Shown here: one piece after another, positions 15,001-24,618 of the stretch
Layout of the letters: each line of letters begins with the position of its first letter
Numbering within the stretch: position 1 is the first letter of the stretch
Source of the DNA: Ancylostoma caninum
Lineage: Eukaryota; Nematoda; Chromadorea; Rhabditida; Ancylostomatidae
Length of the DNA stretch: 64,000 nucleotides
Assembly (NCBI GenBank): GCA_037903475.1
Contig: JBAJFG010000323.1
Coordinates: 1 to 64,000 of the forward strand
Direction: 5' to 3'
Notes under the pieces: model-generated
Seen by the model: the letters and a program-made list of their open reading frames with translations, nothing else
The model's database searches: none
What the model was told of the DNA's origin: nothing
Made by a program: the position numbers and the translations under genes

Positions 15001-18000
15001 TCATTTACCGCAACAGTGTAAATAGACACCCTCATAGGGGACGAAATTGGTTCCAGAGCCGAAAATGTGCAGAATTTCCACCCATACATTTTTGCCAAAG
15101 TGACTAGTCTCCCTTATCCGTGCTTGCCTAGTTTCTTGTTTTTATGTTTATTTTTATACCGCTCTTTTCAGCTGTTCTGTAGAGTTCACCTTAGGGCTCA
15201 CTGAATAAAAAGGCAAACGAATCAGTAAACAAATAAATATCCAGCATAGTTGCGCCATTTCCTAACATAGCCTCCGCCATGAATTAAAAGTGCAAGAGGC
15301 CAACCTGGGAGTGAAGTTTACATATGCCCGGATGTACCAATAGAAGGATAGGTAATCCCATATTCTTGAGCACAATTACTCGTGGGTAGTATTTGGGTAT
15401 AGACATCATGTATGGGTAAACATTTTGGACCTGGACGCATCATTGAGATTACCCACAGTAATCGTACGAAGGACAAACTTAAGGGTTGTGGACATATCAC
15501 CCTGGGTAATCTCAATTATGCATATGGAGCTTGATATGTATGAGGCAAAGGGTAGGCTTAGGTGCATTGTCATGTTTACCGCGGGTAATCTCAATGATGC
15601 ATCCCTGTCCTGGTCTGAGGCATTGCCTAACATTGTGCTGCAAAGTGCATGCCATATTTGCCTCGGGGCGATGAGAATTTTTAACACACAGGCCTATGCA
15701 TCGACCTTCGAGCAGGAGAGGCCAAGGAAGAAAGGCGTTAGACTGTAATGCGGAGGCTCAAAGGTTGGAAAGATGCTCTTCTGCATTTCTGTATTCTTCT
15801 TCTTTGGACCTCGAAGACAAAAGCGCTACACATACTGAGGCATAGTTCAGATCAAATAAGTTTCATTTCAATCTGCTGGACAAGCCTCATGCAATTCGCT
15901 TATACGCCAATTTGATTAAAAGGCGTTAAGCGAACGACGAACAATTAGCTCTAAAAAGGTAAATTCATCCAGGTTGGAGCCTCAAAAAAACCTGTTTATA
16001 TTATGATTACAACATCTTGAGAACACTATTCTCACGCATTGGAAACAGCAAGCCGAACGGTTTTTTTTTCGGAAACTTCTTCGCATAAAAAATAATTGGA
16101 TCTATGCAGCAGATTTAAACGTGACCTAGAGAAATTTTAAAGCCTGGTGATTTTTCCCAAACAGTTTTTCTCTCACAATAAATCACCCGAAACACCTTTT
16201 CGAGACACTCCATGAGTTTTTCATTCGAATTTAACGAGTTTTTCCAATGCCCTTCCAAAATTCGCGTCAATTTAATGAGCGCCATTTTAAGCGCGTTCGT
16301 TGCAAAACGGAATGTTCGGGGTGATAACGAATCAGGATGTGGCCGCTGCGCGAGCTGTGATAGTGGTGAACAGGATCAGCGTCCAGCCGAACAATGGACG
16401 GTTCCACAAAGACACGAGAATTGCGTGCAAAACAAATGCTCAAATTTCACAAGGGATCGGAAACTTTCACATTGTCTGCTTGCTTTTAGAGAAATGAGTT
16501 CGAATTTTGATTAGAAAGTAGGAAATTAAAAGCTAAAATTTGCGAAAAGCATACGCTCCACAATCCGCTTCACAATACTAAAAGAGTCACTGAACAGATT
16601 AAAGCAAATCGTTAGTCTTCGTCTAAAATCAAAGAGACCAAAAGGCATTCACTTTCGTTAACGATTCACTGGTCATTCTAAATAGCAAAAGATTCTGGTA
16701 TATTTCAACAGTGGCGGGAGCTGGAGAGAAATTAGAGAAAGAGGAATGCGTGCAAACGTCTGGCACCTTGTAAACGGCGGCAGTTCGCACACAAATACTC
16801 AACTCACATCATTTTTGAAACAAAATATTATATTATGCTGGTTAAATCCCATGCAATCTGCATTACCAGCAATTCAATCCATGAAACTCAGTGAAAAGAC
16901 ATAGTAAATCTTGAATAACTGCTCATCTAACAACCAGGCTAACACTATTGGTGTTGGCGACTCCGTCGACTCCGTTGTCCAGTATGTTATAAACTTTTTG
17001 CCATTTTTGCCATTAAAAAACTGTTGAAGCTTATTTTATATATTATATTTCCTTCTTAAGTTGTTCTAAGAGTTAAGGAAGAACTGTATATGAAGAAACA
17101 AGCGATAAATCTCATTAAAGGCGCCAGATTAATCATAGGTCAACTGTTTGACCCACCGCGCAGCGTGCTCCAATACCAGGAGAGCCGCTGTCGCAGACAA
17201 TGCACTGTCAAAACGACTCCACTATACGTACACACAAACATACAAACACACAGACACACAAACTTTCACTTTTATATATACAAAAGATGTTGTAAGGTCA
17301 TGAATTTGTTGCCCAAATAACTTACAAATTGTAACTTTATACACTAATACTGCCGTGACCATTCAGACTGACCACAGCAATTCTAAAAATTTTAAGAAAC
17401 CGACGAAGTGAAGGAAATAATAAAGACCAAAACATTATGGAGATTGAGACACCAGTTCGAATAGTGTGGAAACGCTCACAAGTGGGGATCTCTCGATCGT
17501 CGGATAAGCCTGCTCCAAAAGCAATAATGATTGAGGACTTGTTTATGACAATTTCCCATGTACTCTTTTCTACTCTTTTACGATAATATCTTTCTTGCCA
17601 TAACTTCAGCAAAATGAGCCACAACTGAATCTTTGTAGTTGCAGGTCAATAGGCGTCAATGGGGTGCGTTTTCTGCGGCTTCGAAAAGCACGCCGCGCTA
17701 ACGCGCCGCTCACAATGGCACCGTCGCCGCAGGGCGATTCAATTTTTTCTTCATAACTGTTCATCATGTTTGACGTTAACTATCAAGAAAATTAACTATC
17801 ACGACAACACTATAGTTTGTCGTCCCAGAGAGGACTCCAACGTGAGCGGCGCGTTCGCTCCGCGTGCTTTTAGAAGCCGCGAAAAACATGAAGATCAAAA
17901 GATCGCGAGCATAAATAATTTGGAACGTTAACACATAGATGTTAAATATGATGAATAGGAAAGAAAACTCAATAAGAAATCTCGTTGGAACTCATATGGA

Positions 18001-21000
18001 ATTCAGCAAGCATATACACTCCATAAAGTTCTCTTCAAAAGAGTGACATTATAAAATGCAGCAGGTTAAGGACAAACCTCCTTAACAAGGCTGGCAACAT
18101 GAGGAGCTGGCAAGGAGGACTGCCCTGAATTTCTCACCACTGTTCGCAAGGGATGGCCTGTCAGCGCATCGGAAGTCGTCTGGAACATTACCGTTAAAAA
18201 TGTAACATAGATGGTTACAAAAACAACTTAAAACTAGCTTTTCAACACTAATTTATTTGTATAGCCCCTAAAGTGCACATTACTAACAAGGGCCACTATT
18301 CAACTTTACTGGCCCCAAAATCTTCAAAAAAATTTTGACTGAAATTTCGCATAGGGGGGGGGGGTTATTTGAGGTGTTGAACACGAATATCGTATCCATT
18401 TGCGTAACCCCATTTTGTAGGGTTACGGTAGATAAGCTATCTCACAGAATCCTCTCAAACTTTGCGTAGAGGGGTTTTCTAGGCACTGGTCACGATTATC
18501 AACATTATTTTGCATGACGGCTCTGTTTTCTACATGAAATCGGGGCACTATTCCACTTGTTCTGCCCCAAAATCTCAAAATCAAAAATTCCTCTGAAACT
18601 GCGTCCAAGGGGGTTATTCGACATGCTGATCACGAATATCACACTCATTTTGTGCCGTAACCTCATTTGGGTAAGCTTATGGTAGGGTAAGTGCACCATC
18701 TCACAGATTCGACTGAATTTTTGTCTAGGGGGGTTATTTGATATGCTGATTACGAATATCACACTCGTTTAGTGCCGCAACCCCATCTGGTAAGGTTACG
18801 GTAGAGTTGGGGCAAGTGCCGTCCACAGAAAGACCTCAAAATTGTGTTCCACTTGCAAAATCAATGTGATATTCGTAATCAGCATATCAAATAAGCCCCG
18901 TAGACAAAAATTCAGGTGGTTCCATGAGATACCTTACTTACCCTTACCCTACCGTAACCCAAATGGAGTCACGACAAAGAATGAGTATGATATTCGTGAT
19001 CAGCATGTCAAATAACCTCTCTAGACGAAGTTTCAGAAAAATATTTGATTTTGAGATTTTGGGGCAGAACAAGTGGAATAGTGCCGAAATCGGCATTTTT
19101 CCGAATTTACTACCGTATACCTACCGTATATCCGCAAAAATGGGGTTGCGGTACAAAATGAATACAATATTCGTATTCAGCATGTCAAATAAAACCCCTA
19201 TGCGAAGTTTTGCCTTATATAAACGTACCACAAATAGCGCTATTGTACAAAATTAACACGATTTCTAAGAAGCCCACGGAAAAAGCCTCTATACATAGAA
19301 AGCCCAGGACAATTCCTTTTCGATTTATCTGCAAAATAGGAGAAGCTTTAGAGGAATTAAAAATTTGATAAAGACAATCATAGCTCCTTTTTCATTCATA
19401 AAGGGGGAACACCACATAGAAAGGAAAATGCAAAAGAAATGGAAAAAGTGTTAGACTGTATCACGTGAATAGTGAAAAAAGGTAGTAAAAATCATTCGTA
19501 AACACAAGTAGAAACGGAAAAAAGGAAGAAAATACAGAAAACCACCTTCAGTGTGATGGTTTCGCTTAAGTCTTCCTTCTCAAATAGAGCTTCCGCTTGG
19601 AAAATGTACGATGCAGCAGGAGTAGGCACGAAGCATCTTCTGCAAAGAAAGGATGAAACGAACTCAAACAAATAGTGAATGCTCGACAAAGACAGAAGTA
19701 TATATATATATATACGAAGGAAATGGTGAGAGACAAAAAAGTGCGCAAGAAAGGAAAGATGAAAGACAAACAACTCTCGAAAGTCAGCAAAGAGTGAGAA
19801 ACTGCATGTTTTTACAACGGAGAAGGAATTACACGGAAATCCCCCAGCTGTTACAGTACTCTGCGACTATTTCTGCAAAGGACCCTCCGAGTGACTTTTC
19901 AGGCATCCTTTAAGAATTTACTGGTTTGGGAGTGCAAAAACTACACGCAGTGATTCTCCAGATCTAAATACATATAGTGGAGTCGTTTTGACAGTGCGTT
20001 GTCCGCGGTAGTGGCCCCGCTGGCATTGGAGCACGCAGTGCGGTTGATCAAACAGTTGACCCACGATGAATCCGGCTTCTTTGACGGGTTTTATCGTCTG
20101 TTCCCTTCTTCATTTGTTCTAAGAGCTGAGAAAGAACAATGTAAGGAGAAACAACCTACAAAACTGTTCAAAGATACTAGACGAATCATAGGTCCACTTT
20201 TTGACCGACCGCGCTGCGTGCTCCAATGCCAGGGAGCCGCTGTCGCGGAAAACGCACTGTCAAAACGACTCCACTATACTTACGGAAACGGTTCACATGC
20301 GTTGCAAATGATATAATGGCAGTTTACACTAGCTGCTCGCGTCAGACGCTACGAAGGATTTTCCATGAAGACCGGACAAAACGGGGCTCGTTGCGTTTCT
20401 CACCCGGACAGCCGGCTAATTAGAGGTGCGAACCAAGTGTGAAGCGCTTTTGGCAAGAGCCGGTACGAAGTCAGCCGGATCGTCCCAGTTGATCTCAAGG
20501 CAATCTCAATCACTTGTCGCTCTGTCGCCCGCGATCATACCAGCGCAACGAACAATTCTACTCTTTTTACACTTTGGGTTTTCGGCTTTTTGGAGCTAAC
20601 AACACAGTGGATGAATAAATTGTAAGGATAAGAATTATGCAAGTTTTTTTTGACGAATCTAGTGCAGAAATGAAAAAATGATAGATAAATGAATAAATAG
20701 ATCTTGACAGTCATCACGGAAAGATTGCTCCCAGTTCTTGGACGCTACTACGATAAGATGAAGAATCGGCTAGAATTTGTATGAGAAAAAAGCGACTTCG
20801 TCGCACCACGATGATCGCATGCCGCAACGCGACAAAGGGTTATGATTGCTCTGTGATCAATAAGACGGATACGTATGGTTTGATGCCAGCCCTTCACACT
20901 TGGCTTGCACCTTTAATGAGCCGGCTGTCGGGGTGAGAAACGCCACTCAGCCGACAAAGCGGCGCACCTATATCCTCAATGAAAAGAACGCGCGGCTCCC

Positions 21001-24000
21001 GCAAAGCCGTAAATGCGTGCGTCTGGGCTGCGTCAGCAGTGTGAGCAACGCATGCTCGGCGCGCTACCGATGGCGCACAAGGACTGCAGACGCATGGGCA
21101 TCAAACGCACGCGGCATATAGGAAACTCCGGTGGAGTGAGTGGATAGTGCGTGCCGCATCAGATGTTTGAACAGGTCTGGGCAGGAGATGATGTAAAAAA
21201 TTGCAACTGAGGGTGATATCAATGAAATGCGTATAGTCTGTCCGAAACGAGGAGTCCGCCCACTCACGCGGGGATGGAGAAGCTGCCACGTTTGCCAGCA
21301 TTCCACGTCATCATCCCTGATCTGCGTATCACGTTTCATCGTTATCTTCATGATATTGACCAATGATTTGGCTGTGACGTGGACGACGTGGCAGCCAACA
21401 GCATCCGTCCCAGCCGCGCCGCCTCTCGATCCCCGCGTGCGTGGGCGGACTCGTCGTTTCGGACAGACTATAGACGCGTAGGTAGTATAGTGCGTTTCAC
21501 CATGTACGATAGTTGGAAAGATAGCAGAGAGGAAAAGAATGCGAGAAAGAGTGCACCACTTGGAGAGGAACGAGGGGAAAGCAGGTTATCCGCCCGGTTA
21601 CTCAACTACTGTCGCATTTGGAACAGACTATACTCAGGGTGATGCGACGCATGCGAGCGGGTTCTGAGAAGTGACATCTTCTGTGTCCACGTTTTGAAAG
21701 TCTGGAAAGATGGAAAAATTGATAAAAAACGCTGAAAAAGAGTAATATTAAGTTGATGAAAAAGTTCTGCAACGCTTTTCATTTCCATTTCTAGAACGCA
21801 AAGTGTGCTAATTAATAAGCTAACCATTATACAGGTAGTACTAGGAGCAATCACACCTACCTTCCAGCTTTCTTGCTCATCTCTGTGAGCACCACACACT
21901 TTTTCATATTCTTTTTTATTCTGATGTCTCTCCCACTATCCCCTCCACTGAACTGTATTATACAACAAGTAGATTGGATTTACCTTCGCTAGAAACTTCA
22001 AAATTACCCAGCTTCATATAGTGCGCTTCAAAAACGACGATAGTTGAGTATTTGTGCCTATGGTCTGTATTTCTCGCCTGTCTCTTCGAATACGGCACTA
22101 TTTCTCGCGCTCTCTCCTTCTCTAATATCTTCGCAATTATGTTCCCCGGCGAAACATACTATATCGTGAATTCTTCATGCAGTTAAAGATGATTGTCCTA
22201 CGCTAAAAATTCTGTTTCTATTTTGTTCCTCATGTCATTCTGTTTGTCCCTTAACTGCCAACGCACACAGTTTGCAAGAATAAAAAGTGGCGCGAGTCTG
22301 ACCGCGCGCGTTTCGCGTTGCGGCACTCTCCACGCCGCAGGTGGCGCATGTGCGTGGGTCCAGACCGCTGACGTCTCGCATAGCATGTAGTGTCGGGAAT
22401 CCGGACACATCAGACATCTTCTGCTCTATCTAAACGATTTTTGCGCCTTCTTCTGCACCTCATAACTTCCAATTTGTTAACAAGACTCCTTCCTAAATGA
22501 AGCCAAACCAGTTAGAGCTACATTCTTTCGCACAAGTACTCTTCAGAACAAACGAAAGTAAGACAAGAGTCTGCAGCAACGGGAATCGAGCACTGGGTCA
22601 TTGAATCCCATAGGATCTGGTTATCAAGTGATCGTCTCAACGGACCTAGGAGGAAAACTAGCACGGAGATGACAAAATAGCCAGCGGACACCCCGTTAAC
22701 CTCGTGATCCATTAGCCGAATGTTTTGGTTGGAAGGGGGGGAGGGGGGAGGTGGGGTAGAGGCATTATCTAGGTAATTACTGCTTAAAAATCACTTGATT
22801 TTTAAGTTGTGGGGGAGCAGGTGGAAGAGGATACGTCCACGGAATGGGCCGCCAAACTTTCGCAATTACTCTACAATACAAATAAAAATCTTGAATTGGT
22901 TTATTTTTAATTGTTCATTTTTACCATTATTTTTAATATAATTTTCATTTATTACTTATTATTATAATTAACATTTTTGTTAGTTTTATTTTCCATCTGG
23001 GCCCTTTGTTTCCGAAGAGGCGGAGACTCCACTTTTTTTCCAACGCCCCCCCCCTCCCGCCCACTTTCTGCGTCCGCCACTGGCTAGCATCAATTAAATC
23101 CCTCTATACTGAAAAAAAGCTGTAAACAATAATATTACAAGTCATCGCTGTACAACGTGAACACACTCAAAATTATTTTTGAATTTCCTTCCTATTTTTT
23201 CTCATTTTTCTATACTAGCGTGTCCAAAAAGGTGTTGACACCCGTGGATGCGGGCCTCGACCACTGGATTAGTATAAACATGCACTTTGAGCATCGCTAC
23301 GAAATCTGACCAAAATCCATAACAAATAAGATTCAGACCCAGTACCTTCTCAAATATACTGCCATGGGCATGACGATTTTTTTACAATTTTTTCTTGACC
23401 ATTAAAAAACCTGAAATTGCAGGTGAACACATACTGGTTACTGGACAAGTGAAGAACAATCATAGTACAAGTGTACTGAAACATGTATCCATTGAGCTGC
23501 GTCAAAAAGTGAACTATACAAGCGGAGAAGCGAAGCGATCAGAGTGAGTTTTTCGGAAAAACTTCCTTTCAAATTCTAGAAATTTCCTACGGATTTAGAA
23601 ATAGTCAGAAAATCTCAGAAAAAGCGACTCTGAGCTACCAAAATTTTGCACAAAGCTACATTTTCCAGTAAATTTTTTACTTCTTTCTGACCCTCTTATA
23701 TTTTTTTGCAAACTTTCTCTGGCTAATGAATCCTGGTGCATATCCGAGCCTATTTCCAGCACTCGACTCATAACCCGCTTGGTTTGCGGCTCAGTAGCCC
23801 CGAGTGACTCGCTGACTCTCCACCACTCCATTCAGATCCCTCACGACTGCTATCCATCACTGGAGAGAAATTCCATCAGTATTCAGGTAGAAGCACTTCT
23901 TCATATTGGGTTTGTTAGGTTTTGTAGCCTAGCCACGCCCACTCCTCAACGTTCTCACAGCTAATGCGCCTCATCTGATTAACTAGTCAACATGGTTCAT

Positions 24001-24618
24001 CTGCTTTGTAGTGTGTTCTATTTCTGACGACGGGAGTGGTGCATTATACCTGGATGAGGCGGTGCGGTCGGACTCTATGATTGGCCAATCTGCCCAGCCA
24101 GCCAATTGCAAAGTTGTGCCCCACCCCACTTTGCAGGTGTAACGCCTCCCACCCCTAAGGAGCTTTGAATTTTGCTAAATTCCGTAATTTTGCGTAAATT
24201 ATAATACCAGGTCACGTACGAGTTGCTGCTCACCTCGCTGGGTAACTTCACCGTGGACACCCCCATTATGATTGGAACCCGTGCCGGATGTCCATCACCA
24301 CTAAGCATCACCTCGGGCGACAAAAGCAGCATCTACTACTGTGTGCCGCCATCCGATTACAGTACTGGCAGCGAAGGACCGCCTCCTTACAGTACTTCAT
24401 CCACAGGTAAGCAAGCTTCTGCTGGTGACGGATCGATGAAATCAATATGGTAATGTATGATAATGTACTTCCAGTCTCGTCCCATGTACATACCCATACA
24501 TATGCTCAAAACACCGTATCGCCCATTTATGCCCGCCTACAGTATGCCGCCGATGTTCGCGCCCCCACAGTACAAGGAGGAGCCGCGATTCCTCAAGATC
24601 GAGGAGATTACCGATTGA
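3050..24618 (+). CDS. Alpha-arrestin (arrestin domain-containing protein), at least nine coding exons
   Basis: Exons by splice sites and phase: 3050-3109, 8881-8952, 10020-10121, 10568-10687, 13443-13574, 13768-13834, 23423-23543, 23760-23886, 24211 onward. All junctions keep one frame. The arrestin N domain appears in exons 1-4, with the hallmark LPGSFDGKYGAIAYRV (family pattern LPxSFEGxxGxIRY). The arrestin C domain follows, with FEVDKSAFVAGEHILVTG, VSIELRQKV, a Leu/Ile-rich strand in exon 8, and LGNFTVDTPIMIGT in exon 9. The tail has PPPY at about 24382-24390, a WW-domain ligand through which alpha-arrestins recruit NEDD4-type ubiquitin ligases to membrane cargo. A second candidate, PPQY, is encoded near 24562-24573 in the last exon. 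Expected role: cytosolic adaptor for ubiquitin-dependent trafficking of receptors or transporters. The start is the ATG at 3050, directly after TTTCAG; an earlier exon is possible. Length is 347 aa reading through to 24453, or 371 aa with a final exon at 24543-24618. Confidence 0.9.
3110..8880 (+). other. Arrestin intron 1 (5.8 kb), repeat-bearing
   Basis: It runs from donor GTAAGT at 3110 to acceptor TTTTTCAG at 8880. No coding sequence is supported inside. It contains several copies of the GGTAATCTCAATGATGCAT-type repeat (about 3975, 5120, 7040), a perfect 21-bp-arm palindrome at 7132-7174 and a CACCGGTG palindrome copy at 7775-7794. The open frames at 6204-6880 overlap in several frames and look non-coding. 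Confidence 0.7.
7132..7174. repeat. Perfect 43-nt palindrome (21-bp arms, 1-nt centre)
   Basis: The left arm 7132-7152 ends in GCAATATCGCA. A single G at 7153 separates it from the exact reverse complement at 7154-7174. It lies inside a copy of the dispersed GGTAATCTCAATGATGCAT family within arrestin intron 1. Such an arm would extrude as a hairpin and may be the core of a fold-back element. Confidence 0.9.
9350..9500 (+). mobile_element. hAT-like element terminus, 5'-truncated or solo
   Basis: It begins CAGTGGCGGACGCAGAAAGT, resembling the CAGTGGCGGA-type termini of hAT DNA transposons. Next come a G-rich block with an 11-G run (9385-9395) and an AT-rich tract of AATTAATAA words. A reverse-complement copy with the same architecture ends at 23082. 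No transposase reading frame and no matching opposite end are seen nearby. The hAT assignment rests only on terminal resemblance. Confidence 0.5.
10688..13442 (+). other. Arrestin intron 4 (2.75 kb)
   Basis: It runs from donor GTACGT to acceptor TTTTGCAG. It holds a CCAAT dyad (11433-11460), a 10-C run (11353-11362), and a block of the dispersed GGTAATCTCAATGATGCAT family at 12330-12720. An open frame at 11831-12295 has no splice support and no recognisable domain, so I do not call it a gene. Confidence 0.6.
12330..12720. repeat. Dispersed repeat block, GGTAATCTCAATGATGCAT family
   Basis: It contains degenerate copies in both orientations of the family core: ACCCTGGGTA, a GGTAA / CTCAATGATGCATG-like segment near 12510-12535, and AACACGTTTA spacers. 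Other copies in the window share the same modules, so this is interspersed repeat rather than gene. Confidence 0.6.
15330..15605. repeat. Dispersed repeat block, GGTAATCTCAATGATGCAT family
   Basis: It contains three inverted or direct copies of the core (ATCATTGAGATTACCC near 15440, GGTAATCTCAATTATGCATA near 15506-15525, GGTAATCTCAATGATGCATC near 15584-15603), with a middle module GGGTAGTATTTGGGTATAGA. The near-palindromic layout suggests a fold-back or MITE family. Confidence 0.75.
17090..17290 (+). mobile_element. 5'-truncated MITE copy fused to an AC-rich tail
   Basis: The right half matches the complete MITE at 19973-20278: TTGACCCACCGCGC..., then GCACTGTCAAAACGACTCCA and CTATA. The left inverted repeat is missing. 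The sequence then passes into ACACACAAACATACAAACAC and AAACTTTCACTTTTATATAT, the same tail that ends the minisatellite element at 62.3 kb. It is either a chimera or evidence that the two families share an end. Confidence 0.7.
18354..19210. repeat. Array of ~120-140 bp repeats, direct then inverted
   Basis: Units carry GGGGTTATTTGACATGCTGA, TCACGAATATCACACTCATT, TTGTGCCGTAACCCCATTTG and a GGTAAGGTTACGGTAGA segment. About three or four copies run one way (18354-18800), then two or more run the other way (18860-19210), ending in CAGCATGTCAAATAAAACCC. Translation gives recurrent VISMSNN words on both strands, which follow from the repeat and are not evidence of a gene. A diverged single copy is at about 47090-47290. 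Confidence 0.8.
19973..20278. mobile_element. MITE-like element with ~70-bp terminal inverted repeats
   Basis: The left end TATAGTGGAGTCGTTTTGAC is the inverse of the right end GTCAAAACGACTCCACTATA. The inverted pairing continues inward through TGCGTTGTCCGCG / CGCGGAAAACGCA and GCATTGGAGCACGCAG / CTGCGTGCTCCAATGC. Total length is 306 bp with no coding capacity. TA-rich ends suggest a TA-type duplication (Tc1/mariner-like), but the superfamily cannot be fixed from this copy. Confidence 0.85.
20393..20944. mobile_element. ~550-bp element with ~55-bp terminal inverted repeats
   Basis: The left arm (20393-20455, containing GACAGCCGGCTAATTAGAGG and AACCAAGTGTGAAG) is mirrored at 20883-20944 (CTTCACACTTGG, then CCTTTAATGAGCCGGCTGTC and GGGTGAGAAACG). 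The interior is non-coding. Sequence outside the arms is also GC-rich, so the true ends may lie slightly further out. Confidence 0.75.
21232..21472. mobile_element. ~240-bp MITE-like element
   Basis: The left end TATAGTCTGTCCGAAACGAG runs into TCCGCCCACTCACGCGGGGA. The right end mirrors it: TCCCCGCGTGCGTGGGCGGA then CGTTTCGGACAGACTATA. Arms of about 45 bp continue imperfectly to GACGTGG / CCACGTC pairs. No coding potential. TA-type ends again suggest a TA target. Confidence 0.85.
22725..23082 (-). mobile_element. hAT-like terminus, reverse orientation
   Basis: It ends ACTTTCTGCGTCCGCCACTG, the reverse complement of the terminus at 9350. A C-rich block (9-C run at 23046-23054) and an AT-rich tract precede it, in the same order as at 9350 when read in reverse. 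The opposite end is not identified; the 22725 boundary is approximate. Confidence 0.45.

Larger units (their letters stand above)
13835..23422 (+). other. Arrestin intron 6 (9.6 kb), filled with inverted-repeat elements
   Basis: It runs from donor GTAAGT at 13835 to acceptor AATTGCAG at 23422, splitting a glycine codon (phase 1). No exon-like sequence is seen inside. It carries at least six repeat structures: 15330-15605, 17090-17290, 18354-19210, 19973-20278, 20393-20944, 21232-21472, and a hAT-like terminus ending at 23082. Its length is therefore largely explained by insertions. Confidence 0.7.

Noticed and set aside
19492..19790. Hydrophobic minus-strand frames resembling a membrane protein
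   Set aside because: Low-complexity translation of a purine-rich and TATATA stretch on the plus strand.
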